Shown one piece after another: positions 25,589 through 34,570 of a DNA stretch of 37,729 bases. The translations under genes and the position numbers were made by a program. Within the stretch, counting starts at the first letter, position 1, and every line of letters begins with the position of its first letter. This DNA is from an uncultured Anaerolineae bacterium. GTDB lineage: Bacteria > Chloroflexota > Anaerolineae > Anaerolineales > Villigracilaceae. The stretch lies in the NCBI GenBank assembly GCA_903854805.1, contig CAINXK010000270.1, positions 1-37,729 on the forward strand, read 5' to 3'. The notes beneath the pieces were generated by a model. It did no database searches. It saw only the letters and a list, made by a program, of their open reading frames with translations, and was not told where the DNA came from.

Positions 25589-26227
25589 TTACTCAGGATT
25601 GAGTTCTCCGGTATCCGATATGTCATCTGGCAGTCGATTTTTCGAAGTGCCTCGCCATACTTGGGCCTGGACGTTATCGATGCCAACCCTGTTGAGAATG
25701 CGCCCGGCCATATGGTCAATCATTTCTTCAATGCTTTTTGGGCGTGTATAGAAGGTTGGTACAGGTGGGAAGATGACGGCTCCAGCCTGTGCGGCGAGAT
25801 CCATCAGGCGAATATGCCCGCGGTGTAGGGGTGCTTCTCGCACCACCAAAATTAGGGGACGCCCTTCTTTGAGGGTAACATCTGCAGCCCGGACAAGTAG
25901 ATCATCAGCGTAGGAATTAGCAATTGCGGAAAGAGTTTTAATCGAACAGGGTACTACAACCATGCCCAATGTTGTGAAAGAACCAGATGCGATGGCGGCA
26001 CCAATGTCCGAAATAGAATAAGTCACATCTGCCAGGTCGAGCACATCGCTTACTTTCCAATCGGTTTCTTCTGTGATCGTCAGGCGAGATGCGCGAGACA
26101 GCACCAGATGGGTCTCGATATCAGGGGCTGCACTGCGAAGAATTTGAAGAATGCGTATCCCTAAAATTGCTCCGGAGCTGCCACTGATTCCAATTACCAA
26201 GCGTTTCTTGTTTTCAGCCATGATCAT
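25589..26227 (-). CDS. ubiX: UbiX-family flavin prenyltransferase
   Basis: A 212-residue flavoprotein that makes prenylated FMN from FMN and dimethylallyl phosphate. Motifs are VIGISGSSGAILGIRIL at the N-terminus, VVPCSIKTLSAIANSYADDL in the middle and LVVREAPLH near residue 130. Starts at 26227 or 26221 are both possible; the upstream ribosome binding site is weak. It is the only visible source of cofactor for the UbiD-type enzyme at 9393-10760, although in a different operon. The tail after about residue 190 is somewhat longer than usual. Confidence 0.93.
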   Translation of the reverse strand: MIMAENKKRLVIGISGSSGAILGIRILQILRSAAPDIETHLVLSRASRLTITEETDWKVSDVLDLADVTYSISDIGAAIASGSFTTLGMVVVPCSIKTLSAIANSYADDLLVRAADVTLKEGRPLILVVREAPLHRGHIRLMDLAAQAGAVIFPPVPTFYTRPKSIEEMIDHMAGRILNRVGIDNVQAQVWRGTSKNRLPDDISDTGELNPE

Positions 26228-26465
26228 GCCCGTCTATTCAGGATTTTAGCAATCATACCACGCTGCTCTAATTCGAAACCACACTGAAAATATTCACTTG
26301 CTGCGTAACAAATCGAAAACCGTTCGCATCTGGGTAGTAAAACCCGGGTGGAACAGACAAAATCGTTTCTCCCCAGGTTGGTGGCGGAAATAAATATTAA
26401 ATATGAACTAGCCGTGGCTTGTGCGTAATTTGCAAGTGGAATGGAAATATTTGATGAGAAGTAGT
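26228..26465. other. Divergent intergenic region between ubiX and second hydroxylase operon
   Basis: About 470 bp separate the divergent genes; this is the ubiX-proximal half. No gene was recognised. A TATGAT-like -10 on the minus strand lies near the ubiX start, without a clear -35. Confidence 0.4.
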
Positions 26466-26494
26466 TTGACTAATTTTTGTAGGACTGCTATAAT
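26466..26494 (+). promoter_or_regulatory. Sigma70 promoter for the second molybdenum hydroxylase operon
   Basis: TTGACT (26466-26471), 17-nt spacer, TATAAT (26489-26494). The first start codon is at 26697, leaving a leader of about 195 nt. Confidence 0.8.
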
Positions 26495-26495
26495 G

Positions 26496-26516
26496 TTGTC
26501 AATCGGTAGTTGACAA
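26496..26516. promoter_or_regulatory. Inverted repeat at transcription start, candidate operator
   Basis: TTGTCAA, 7-nt spacer, TTGACAA: perfect 7-bp arms, beginning one base after the -10 box. Its position over the transcription start suggests repression. Confidence 0.6.
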
Positions 26517-26696
26517 TGTAAACTAGGGATTGCTTTTCCCCTGATGTAATTTGATCGTACTTAGCCAATCCAGTGCTCTGTGTATATCTATAGATTGGTA
26601 TATATCATCTTTTGCCGCGAGTTGTCCACTGGGATTTTATTCATCCATGTTGGCAAGACAAAGACTCGTGGCCCAAATTCACTATAGGCAGCGTTT

Positions 26697-27560
26697 ATGG
26701 CCCAAATTGATTATGTTCGTGCTCAATCCATTAATCAAGCCCTGCAATTATTGAGTGAATCAGGGCATGTCAACCGCCTGTTAGCAGGGGGCACCGATCT
26801 TCTGGTGTATATGCGCCACGAAAAACCGGATTTCACCCGGCTGGTGGATATCACTCGTATCCCTGAACTTAAAATAATTGAGCTTCATGGTGACCAAATC
26901 CACATTGGGGCTGCGGTTACTTTTAGCGAAGTGGCCGAAAGCCCAATCATAAAAGAAAACGCGGCTTGTCTGGTCGAATCCGCTCTTTCAGTGGGCGGTC
27001 CTGCTATTCGTAATGTTGCAACCCTGGGCGGGAATGTGATCAATGCGGCCGCCTGTGCTGATTCGCTGCCGCCACTGGTTTGTTGTGATGCGGTTGCTCA
27101 TCTCCAAAGCCTACAAGGTGAAAGAAGCCTGCCAGTTGCCGAGCTTGTGGATGGACCCAACCACACAGATTTACATCCTGGTGAATTGTTGACTTATTTC
27201 TCCATGCCGGTCTTTCCTGCAAATGTCAGATCGGGTTTTATAAAACTGGGACGCCGCAATGCCCAGGCAATTTCACGCTTGAGTATTGCCACGGCTGGCC
27301 GGTTGGACGGGAATGGCCATATCGATTATGCGCGCCTGGTTTCTGGTGCTGCCACACCCCATGTGCATCGTTACGCTGATGTAGAATCCTATTTGTTGGG
27401 CAAAACTCCGGATACGACCACATTGGAAGAGGCTGCCCGTATCTGTGCGGCGACAATGGTGTCGATAACTGGCCGGCGTTGGTCGACAGATTATAAGGAA
27501 ACTGCCATCCAAGGGATGGCTGAACAAGGGCTTCGGGCTGTCTTCGGCATCCATAATTAA
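26697..27560 (+). CDS. Molybdenum hydroxylase FAD subunit (CoxM/XdhB-like), second set
   Basis: A 287-residue FAD subunit with NRLLAGGTDLLVYMR near residue 26 and IRNVATLGGNVINAAACAD near 102, the two FAD-binding stretches. No strong ribosome binding site precedes the ATG. An 11-bp direct repeat (TGGCCCAAATT at 26669-26679 and 26698-26708) spans the start. It is diverged from the first-set FAD subunit, so the two hydroxylases are not recent copies of each other. Confidence 0.92.
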   Translation: MAQIDYVRAQSINQALQLLSESGHVNRLLAGGTDLLVYMRHEKPDFTRLVDITRIPELKIIELHGDQIHIGAAVTFSEVAESPIIKENAACLVESALSVGGPAIRNVATLGGNVINAAACADSLPPLVCCDAVAHLQSLQGERSLPVAELVDGPNHTDLHPGELLTYFSMPVFPANVRSGFIKLGRRNAQAISRLSIATAGRLDGNGHIDYARLVSGAATPHVHRYADVESYLLGKTPDTTTLEEAARICAATMVSITGRRWSTDYKETAIQGMAEQGLRAVFGIHN

Positions 27561-27586
27561 CCATTGTAATTTTGAGGAAGAGTATT

Positions 27587-28069
27587 ATGCGGATTCAATT
27601 TACCCTCAATCATCAACCTGTTCAAATTGATGTCCAAACCGACATCACCCTTTTACATGTTTTGCGTGACCAATTGGGGCTGACCGGAGCAAAGGAATCT
27701 TGTTCGGTTGGTGAATGTGGTTCATGTTCTGTCATCATCAATGGCAAGCTGGTCAACAGCTGTCTTGTGCTGGCTCCCCAGGTGGATGGCGCTGAAGTCA
27801 TCACCATTGAGGGGGTTCATGGCCAAGACGGTGGCTTGAATGACTTGCAGGAAAATTTTGTAAATTATGGGGCTGTTCAATGTGGTTTTTGCATCCCCGG
27901 GATGGTATTGGCAGGCGAAGCTCTGCTTACACAGACTCTGACACCTTCCCGTACAGAAATTCGTACTGCGATGGCGGGCAACTTATGTCGCTGTACTGGG
28001 TATCAGCAAATCGTGGATGCAATTGAAGCCACGGCAAACCAACGTCAAATAACCCAGACAAGGGTTTAA
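27587..28069 (+). CDS. Molybdenum hydroxylase 2Fe-2S subunit (CoxS/XdhC-like), second set
   Basis: 160 residues with both clusters: C39, C44, C47 (CSVGECGSC) and C59; C99, C102 (CGFCIPG), C134 and C136 (NLCRCTGY). ATG 27587 is chosen because GAGGAAGAG lies just upstream; the TTG at 27572 is itself part of that ribosome binding site. It is 26 nt after the FAD gene. Confidence 0.95.
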   Translation: MRIQFTLNHQPVQIDVQTDITLLHVLRDQLGLTGAKESCSVGECGSCSVIINGKLVNSCLVLAPQVDGAEVITIEGVHGQDGGLNDLQENFVNYGAVQCGFCIPGMVLAGEALLTQTLTPSRTEIRTAMAGNLCRCTGYQQIVDAIEATANQRQITQTRV

Positions 28070-28108
28070 TTGTTGTCAGACTGTTGATCCGGATAAGAGG
28101 ATGAACGC

Positions 28109-30442
28109 ATGAGCGACCTTAAGATAATTGGCAAACCCGCGCGACGGGTGGATGCAGTTGAAAAATTGACCGGTAAAGCCCGCTTCATCGCTGATTACCG
28201 CCTGCCTGGTATGCTGCATGCTCGCTGTTTGCGCAGTGAACTTCCACATGCCCGCATCGTTAACCTGGATGTATCTCCGGCTTTGGCTGTTCCGGGAGTG
28301 CGCGCGGTGATCACACACTCTGATTTTTTTGAAGACGGCTTGTGGGGTTTTCCGTTTAAAGATAAGAATATGCTCGCTGTGGAAAAGGTACGCTATGTGG
28401 GCGATGCCATCGCAGCAGTTGCTGCAGATACGCCTGAAGCTGCCATGTTAGGTGTGGAAGCGATCATTTGTGAATTGGAAGCTTTGCCAGGCCTCTTCGA
28501 TCCGAGTCTTGCTTTGAATGCAGACGCACCCCAGATTGGGCCGGATCGAACGGATGGAAAACACCCAAATTTTCTCGATCTTGAAATTGTGCGTAAAGGT
28601 AATGCCCTGGAAGCATTAGCCGAATGTGATGTTGTGATTGACCAGCACTACTCCACCGTACCCCAGGAACATGCGTATATGGAGCCAGAAGGTGCATTGG
28701 CAATTCCAACAAAAGAAGGCGGAGTCCTGGTTTACGCTCCCAATCAGAGCCCTTTTATCAACCAGGGCCATATTGCATCCGTATTGAACCTGCCGCTCAA
28801 CAAAGTACGAGTGATCCAACCCCCAGTGGGTGGGTCTTTCGGTGGTAAGGATGATCTGGTTTATGAGACATCTGCGCAGACCGCCTGCCTGGCCCTGATT
28901 ACAGGACTTCCTGTGAAAATGGTGTTCGGACGAGAAGAAAGTCTGATTGCCAGCTATAAGCGGGATGCCATGCGTATGCATATCCGGCTTGGCGCTGGGC
29001 GGGATGGTAGATTAAAGGCTTGCAAGTTTGATGGTTTGCTAGATTCGGGTGCGTATGCATCTGAAGCCTCCTTTACTGCCTGGCGGGCAAGCATCCATGC
29101 CATGGGTGCCTATCGCTACGATGCCTGCGAAGTGGATGTGACTTGCGTATATACAAATAATGGATTTACAGGTGCCTTCCGTGGGTTCGGTAATACCGAA
29201 GTTTGTTCTGCGATTGAACAAGCCATCGATGAAATGGCGGCGGAATTCAATCAGGATCCGATCGAATTTCGGCTGAACAACTGTTTGCATCTTGGCGATG
29301 AGATTGCCTATGGCCAAATTTTGACCGAATCGGTAGGGTTGCCTGCCTGCCTTAAGACCGTTAGAAGTATGAGTGACTGGGACCGCAAGCGTGCTGATTA
29401 CAACAATCAGGATAGCAAGCATGTTCGACGTGGAATTGGCGTGGCCGCGCTCTTTCACGGTACATCCCTGGGTGCTGAGGGTGCTGACTATGCAGCCAGC
29501 TCAATCTGTGTTCAAAATGATAACTCAATTACGCTTACCTCCGGGTTAACAGATTACGGACAGGGTTCCCGCACAGTATTTACGCTGATCGCTGCGGAGG
29601 AACTGGGTGTGCAACCGGACAGAATTCACATGCTGCGGCCCGATACCGATACATCACTTGAATCTGGTCCCACGGTGGCAAGCCGTTCGACCATGCTGGG
29701 TGGCAATGCGGCCAGAGTTGCGGCTGCTAATCTACGTCAGACCCTTGATTTGGCTGCTGCAGATTTGCTGCAATGTGAAGTGTACCAACTGGTGCGTGCT
29801 GGCGAGGACTATGTTGGCCCGAGCGAAGAACCTACGCAGTGGAGCCAAGTGGCAGAGCATGCCCGAAAAATTGGATTGATACTTTCTGCACAAGGCAAAT
29901 GGAATGCCCCTGAGATTGCTTGGGACCACCATGCTGGTCGCGGTACACCCTATATGGCTTATCATTTTGGCGCACAGGTGGCCGAAGTGGAAGTTGATAT
30001 GCATACCGGGCGAACCCAGGTAATTGGCTTCTGGGCAGTTCACGATCCGGGCAAGGTCATTTTTCCGCAGGGTGCTTTTGGGCAGATCTATGGCGGTGTA
30101 GCTCAGGGCCTGGGTTATGCGCTGATGGAACAGATCACTTATGCTGATGGTTACCTGCAGGAAACCAATTTCGATGCTTATTTGATCCCAACTTCAGTGG
30201 ATGTACCAGAAATGCAGGTTCAGTTTGTGGAAGAAGCTTTCTCACATGGCCCTTATGGAGCGAAAAATGTCGCCGAACCAGCCATGGTGCCGACTGCGCC
30301 TGCGATTTTGAATGCGATTGCCCAGGCAACAGGGCGGCGAGTTCGCGATTTGCCTGCGAATCTTGAAAAAGTGTTGCTCGGCCGCGACTTGAACAAAAGT
30401 TTCTCTCCACGAGCCTGTCGCTTGGGTTTAAAAACCCATTAA
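28109..30442 (+). CDS. Molybdenum hydroxylase large subunit (XdhA-like), second set
   Basis: A 777-residue molybdopterin subunit. Motifs are VGGSFGGKDD near 242-251, GAFRGFGNTEV, and GPYGAKNVAEP near 716-724 with E723 as likely catalytic Glu, followed by PTAPAILNAI. AGAGGAT precedes the ATG. The C-terminal tail after LLGRDL is basic and extra. FRGFGNTE and GGSFGGKDD are typical of xanthine/purine or selenium-linked hydroxylases. Together with the first set it gives the organism two separate ring hydroxylases in 20 kb, perhaps for successive positions on the same ring. Confidence 0.93.
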   Translation: MSDLKIIGKPARRVDAVEKLTGKARFIADYRLPGMLHARCLRSELPHARIVNLDVSPALAVPGVRAVITHSDFFEDGLWGFPFKDKNMLAVEKVRYVGDAIAAVAADTPEAAMLGVEAIICELEALPGLFDPSLALNADAPQIGPDRTDGKHPNFLDLEIVRKGNALEALAECDVVIDQHYSTVPQEHAYMEPEGALAIPTKEGGVLVYAPNQSPFINQGHIASVLNLPLNKVRVIQPPVGGSFGGKDDLVYETSAQTACLALITGLPVKMVFGREESLIASYKRDAMRMHIRLGAGRDGRLKACKFDGLLDSGAYASEASFTAWRASIHAMGAYRYDACEVDVTCVYTNNGFTGAFRGFGNTEVCSAIEQAIDEMAAEFNQDPIEFRLNNCLHLGDEIAYGQILTESVGLPACLKTVRSMSDWDRKRADYNNQDSKHVRRGIGVAALFHGTSLGAEGADYAASSICVQNDNSITLTSGLTDYGQGSRTVFTLIAAEELGVQPDRIHMLRPDTDTSLESGPTVASRSTMLGGNAARVAAANLRQTLDLAAADLLQCEVYQLVRAGEDYVGPSEEPTQWSQVAEHARKIGLILSAQGKWNAPEIAWDHHAGRGTPYMAYHFGAQVAEVEVDMHTGRTQVIGFWAVHDPGKVIFPQGAFGQIYGGVAQGLGYALMEQITYADGYLQETNFDAYLIPTSVDVPEMQVQFVEEAFSHGPYGAKNVAEPAMVPTAPAILNAIAQATGRRVRDLPANLEKVLLGRDLNKSFSPRACRLGLKTH

Positions 30443-30463
30443 TTGAATCTACCGTTAATAATT

Positions 30464-30507
30464 AACAGCGATACACACTGCTTTTGCAGGGAGTATCGCT
30501 GTTTTCT
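30464..30507 (+). terminator. Terminator of the second hydroxylase operon
   Basis: 11-bp perfect arms (30464-30474 and 30493-30503), 18-nt loop, then TTTTCTT. It lies 22 bp after the large-subunit stop. Confidence 0.85.
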
Positions 30508-30700
30508 TAAGTGTTCTTCATGGAAATTTATTTTCGATCAGATCCTCGCCAATTCCCGTCCAGGTCATCATCCAGATGCGCATTCAGATCCAATCCCGCC
30601 TGATGAATTGACCTCAAGCATATAAATAATGATCGCCGGGAGATGAAGAAATTCTTGATCTGAGTAGGGTCGTAGATCTGATTTTTTAGAGATCTCATGT
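30508..30700. other. Intergenic region before the hybrid sensor gene
   Basis: No gene recognised. Two AGATCT palindromes (about 30674 and 30690) flank a T-rich stretch of unknown role. Confidence 0.4.
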
Positions 30701-30727
30701 TTGATGCCTGCTGAGTGCGTTTATAAT
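30701..30727 (+). promoter_or_regulatory. Likely promoter of the hybrid sensor gene
   Basis: TTGATG (30701-30706), 15-nt spacer, TATAAT (30722-30727), about 40 bp before the start codon. The spacer is short, but the -10 is perfect. Confidence 0.5.
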
Positions 30728-30768
30728 AGCATCAAGTCAAACGCGTCCGGTTAGCTTGCCCAGTAAAG

Positions 30769-33700
30769 ATGGTGTTAATTATGCAACCCCAGTTCCAATT
30801 GGTTAAAAATGGAAGGAAAAGATCAACCACCCTGGCTTTGTTAACTACAGGAGCGATCGATCCAAATAACCGCGCCATCTGGGCTGGGTCGGCGGCAGCC
30901 GCCAGGGAAGCCGGGGTTAATCTGATCTGTTACCCGGGACGATTGGTGCATTCTCCGGTTGATTTTGAATCCCAACGAAATGTCATTTACAACATGGTGG
31001 ATCCTCAAACGGTGGATGGGCTGGTAATCATGGGTGGGCTGAACGCCTGGGTGGACATGGACGAGACCCTTGAATTCATCCGACAATTTCGGCCCAGACC
31101 AGTTGTCACGACTGGCATCGTGTTGGAAGGCATCCCGGGTGTGACTGTGGATAATTATCACGGTATGTATGATGTAATTACCCACCTCGTAACTGTACAT
31201 AACCGCCGCCGAATTGCTTTTATCCGTGGTCAGGCTGGTCATCAGGAGGCTATTGATCGCTACCAGGCCTATCTGGATGTGTTGAAGGAAAATGGTATTC
31301 CATTTGATGTTAGACTGGTTTATCAGGGCAATTTTAAGGAAAGCGGTGGGGCCGAAGGTGCCAGGGTTTTGTGGTCTGAAAACCAGGGTAAGTTTGATGC
31401 GTTGGTGGCGGCCAGTGATAATATGGCGATTGGTGCCATCAAAACACTCCAGATGCTTGGAGTCCGCATTCCGATGGATGTGGCGGTGGTGGGATTGAAT
31501 GGCGAAGAACAAGGACTGGTGATCAATCCTCCTTTAACAACCGCTTTGTTGCATTTCTACGAACAGGCATATCAGGCAACCATGATGGTACTTTCCATGT
31601 TAGATGGAAAGGATGTGCCGCCAAAAGTGGTTTTGCCTACCCATATGGTTGCGCGACAATCCTGCGGCTGCTCTGACCCACTTGTGATGCATGCTGAGGC
31701 CGTTCCACATACTGAGAAACTGGATTCTTTCACGGAAGAAATCCGTATGTTGGAAGATTTGGTCTTTGGAGGTACATCTTCCCCACTCCAGATCCCACCT
31801 GATGAACCGGTGTACCTGGTTTTCCCTCCACTGCTCAAAGCTTTTTTGGAAGAGAGCCGGGGCAAAGCGAAGGGCGAATTTCTCGGTTTGTTTGCAGATG
31901 CGCTTCAAAAAACTGCGCATTCGAATGACGCTTTCCCACGTTGGCATGAAATCGTTTCGATTATGCGTCAATTTGCCATTTCTCAATTGACAGAGCCAAA
32001 ATCTCGGCTGCGGGTTGAGAATCTTGTGCAACAAACCCGGGTCATCCTGGGCGAGTCTTCCCGGCGCCACAATGCTTACCAGGTGCTTCAGGCCGATGAG
32101 AAGCTGCATATTTTAGGTGAGATCAGTCAAAGCATGAGTGTTGTGAGTAACGCGCTCGATTTGACAAATGTCCTGGAACGTTCCCTATTCCTGCTTAATA
32201 TTTCGCACTGCTATATTTTTTTATACGAAGATCCACTTAAACCTGAAAATCTGGCGCGCTTCACTTTTGCGTATGAAAATCATCATGTAGTGCCAATTGA
32301 GCCAAAATGGTCGGTCTTTCCAGCAAGTCATTTACTTCCTGCCGGGCTATTGGCTCTGGATCGTTTACACAGCCTGGTAGTCGAACCGCTTTTCTTTCGG
32401 GATGACCAGCTTGGTTACGCTATTTTTGAGGCTAATCCCCGCGAGGAGGCCATTTATGAAATTATGGGCGGACAAATCAGCGCATCCCTAAAACGCATCA
32501 TCCTTACCGAGCGCAATATCCGCTTATTTGACGAAGCTGTGGAAGCGCGCAAAGCTGCCGAGCAAGCAGATGTGCTCAAGAGCCGTTTCCTTTCGATGGT
32601 CAGCCATGAGTTACGCACTCCACTGGCCCTGATTGTTGGCACGATCGAAATGATGCTGCAAGAGGAAAAGTCAGGCAGCAGCCCGCCGTTGCCGGGTTCT
32701 TATCGTAAAGATATGAGTAGTATTCACACCAGCGCCAAGCATCTTTTTCGTCTGATTGGCGATGTTCTGGATTTGGCCAGCAACCAGGCCGGGGAGTTGC
32801 GGTTGGTTTCAGAACCGCTGGACCTGTCTGCTTTGTTTGCTGAAGTCGCTGCCTTGGGACAATCGATGGTGCGCGAAAAAGGGCTGGAATGGCGCACACG
32901 TATTCCAGCCAGTCTGCCGCTGGTGATGGGAGACCGGACCCGTCTGCGACAGGTGACGCTCAATTTGTTGAGCAACGCCGTAAAATTCACCGAGGATGGT
33001 TATGTCTCGTTGAAGGTCTCGGTTCAAGATACTACTGTGCTGGTTGAAGTCAGTGATACTGGCATGGGGATTCCGGATGATGAGCAGGAAGTAATTTTCG
33101 ATGAGTTCCGCCGATCTGGACGCAGTGTGGCGCGTGGTTATGGTGGTATGGGGCTCGGGCTGGCAATCACACGGCGGTTGGTTGAATTACATGGTGGCAA
33201 GATTGGCGTACGTTCAAATGGCTTGGATGAAACTGGTTCCAGCTTTTATTTTAGTTTGCCGGTGATAGAAAATTCAGTGCCAGAGGTCGTAACCCTTCCC
33301 AGACGCAGCAGCACTGTCTTGCTATTAAGCGAAAATGTTTCTTTACAGTTGCAAGAACATTTGCAGCGTAAGGGTTTTGTTGTAGAGATGCTGGATGTTT
33401 CCAAAGTGCCAGACTGGCTCGCGCAGGTTGTCTCGCAGCCGCCCGGGGCCGTGGTGCTGGATTATCAACCCGCGACAGAGCGCGGATGGGAATTGATGCA
33501 GTTACTCAAACAAAATCCTGAGACTCGCGATATTCCCGTGGTGTTCTACAGTTTGTCTGATGGACTTGCGCAGGGTTCGATGCTCGAGATGGATTACCTG
33601 GCCAAGCCTGTTGGCAGCGCACAGCTTTCTGATGCGCTGGAGCGCCTGGGTCTAAAGTGTGAAGCGGGTCGCAGCACGATTTTGGTGGTGGATGATGACC

Positions 33701-34389
33701 CCAACGTGCTGGATATGCATGTGCGCATGTTGGAAAACCAGGTCAGTTGCACCATCCTGAGAGCGCGTAATGGAAAACTGGCCCTGGAAATTATGCAGCA
33801 GCAATGCCCCGATCTGGTGTTATTGGATTTGATGATGCCTGAAATGGATGGTTTTGAAATGCTGCGCTTGATGCGCGAACAGGATGCTACTCGAAATGTG
33901 CCGGTGATTGTGCTTTCGGCTCAAATTCTTACATCGCACGACATGTTGAAATTGCAGGAGGGCGTAGCGGCAGTCTTGAGTAAAGGATTATTCAATGTTG
34001 ATGAAGTGCTGAAGCAAGTGGAAGCAGCTTTGAGCCATAGCAAGCGCCTGGGTAGCCAGGCTTCACACACCGTCCGGCAGGCAATGGCATATATTCATGA
34101 GCATTATGCCGAGTCTGTCTCGCGGGCTGACCTGGCGCGCTATGTGGCGATTACGGAACGCTATCTAACGCATTGTTTTCGCGAAGAAATGGGTATTACG
34201 CCGACGGCTTATATTAATCGATATCGGGTGAAGCGTGCCAAGCTGTTGCTGGAACAAGGAAAGTTGAATATTACCGAAGTGGCCCAGGCAGTTGGATTTT
34301 CTGATAGCAGTTATTTCAGCCGGGTGTTTCAACAGGAGGTGGATGTTGCACCGGGTGCTTACCAGCGAGGTAAGCGTTCTGAAAAGTAG
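30769..34389 (+). CDS. Soluble one-piece sensor: LacI-type binding domain, histidine kinase, two receivers and AraC domain
   Basis: 1206 residues. About 15-300 is a LacI/GalR-type sugar-binding fold without its helix-turn-helix (TVDGLVIMGG, RRRIAFIRGQAG, DALVAASDNMAIGAI, PMDVAVVGLNG). A linker of about 300 residues, possibly GAF-like, follows. HisKA has H613 (SMVSHELRTPL) and HATPase has LNLLSNAVKF and GMGLGLAI. Receiver 1 (about 850-955) keeps D898 and a Lys but has a degenerate acidic pocket. Receiver 2 (about 970-1085) is complete, with DDD at 975-977 and D1020. An AraC helix-turn-helix occupies about 1100-1203. No signal peptide or membrane segment is seen, so it should sense a cytosolic ligand and act directly on DNA. 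It probably controls the receiver, URO-D and AraF-like genes downstream. The start may be 30769 or 30781. Confidence 0.9.
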   Translation: MVLIMQPQFQLVKNGRKRSTTLALLTTGAIDPNNRAIWAGSAAAAREAGVNLICYPGRLVHSPVDFESQRNVIYNMVDPQTVDGLVIMGGLNAWVDMDETLEFIRQFRPRPVVTTGIVLEGIPGVTVDNYHGMYDVITHLVTVHNRRRIAFIRGQAGHQEAIDRYQAYLDVLKENGIPFDVRLVYQGNFKESGGAEGARVLWSENQGKFDALVAASDNMAIGAIKTLQMLGVRIPMDVAVVGLNGEEQGLVINPPLTTALLHFYEQAYQATMMVLSMLDGKDVPPKVVLPTHMVARQSCGCSDPLVMHAEAVPHTEKLDSFTEEIRMLEDLVFGGTSSPLQIPPDEPVYLVFPPLLKAFLEESRGKAKGEFLGLFADALQKTAHSNDAFPRWHEIVSIMRQFAISQLTEPKSRLRVENLVQQTRVILGESSRRHNAYQVLQADEKLHILGEISQSMSVVSNALDLTNVLERSLFLLNISHCYIFLYEDPLKPENLARFTFAYENHHVVPIEPKWSVFPASHLLPAGLLALDRLHSLVVEPLFFRDDQLGYAIFEANPREEAIYEIMGGQISASLKRIILTERNIRLFDEAVEARKAAEQADVLKSRFLSMVSHELRTPLALIVGTIEMMLQEEKSGSSPPLPGSYRKDMSSIHTSAKHLFRLIGDVLDLASNQAGELRLVSEPLDLSALFAEVAALGQSMVREKGLEWRTRIPASLPLVMGDRTRLRQVTLNLLSNAVKFTEDGYVSLKVSVQDTTVLVEVSDTGMGIPDDEQEVIFDEFRRSGRSVARGYGGMGLGLAITRRLVELHGGKIGVRSNGLDETGSSFYFSLPVIENSVPEVVTLPRRSSTVLLLSENVSLQLQEHLQRKGFVVEMLDVSKVPDWLAQVVSQPPGAVVLDYQPATERGWELMQLLKQNPETRDIPVVFYSLSDGLAQGSMLEMDYLAKPVGSAQLSDALERLGLKCEAGRSTILVVDDDPNVLDMHVRMLENQVSCTILRARNGKLALEIMQQQCPDLVLLDLMMPEMDGFEMLRLMREQDATRNVPVIVLSAQILTSHDMLKLQEGVAAVLSKGLFNVDEVLKQVEAALSHSKRLGSQASHTVRQAMAYIHEHYAESVSRADLARYVAITERYLTHCFREEMGITPTAYINRYRVKRAKLLLEQGKLNITEVAQAVGFSDSSYFSRVFQQEVDVAPGAYQRGKRSEK

Positions 34390-34466
34390 GATCGGGAAAA
34401 TTGGGGTGGTTTGTTCGGGTAATATGTGTGCTGAGTAAAAAGTAACTGAAATGGGGGTATTTTTAC

Positions 34467-34533
34467 AGTTTGTCCAATAATCCAAAATAAAGCTCCAAAT
34501 TTGCAAGACAGCAGGGCTGGTTTATGACAAACT
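34467..34533. repeat. 67-bp intergenic element, copy 1
   Basis: Begins AGTTTGTC and ends with its reverse complement GACAAACT. The first 42 bases are nearly identical to copy 2 at 36350-36416, the middle 17 differ, and total length is the same. TCCAA occurs three times within the conserved part. It lies directly before the promoter-like boxes of the receiver gene and is likely a binding site for the AraC domain encoded just upstream. Confidence 0.75.
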
Positions 34534-34561
34534 TGGGTTGATCAGAAACACGAATTAGAAT
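34533..34561 (+). promoter_or_regulatory. Possible promoter of the receiver/URO-D genes
   Basis: TTGGGT (34533-34538), 17-nt spacer, TAGAAT (34556-34561). The -35 abuts copy 1 of the 67-bp element, as expected for activation by an AraC-type protein. The transcript would start about 34568, giving a very short leader for the next gene. Confidence 0.4.
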
Positions 34562-34570
34562 CTATTTGTT

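Noticed and set aside
12118..30442. Selenocysteine codons in the molybdenum hydroxylases or SsnA-like gene
   Set aside because: The E. coli counterparts are linked to selenium metabolism, but no in-frame TGA was found within these genes and no selenium-handling gene is visible.
30841..31512. 223-codon minus-strand open frame
   Set aside because: Antisense to the ligand-binding domain of the hybrid sensor; composition typical of a shadow frame.
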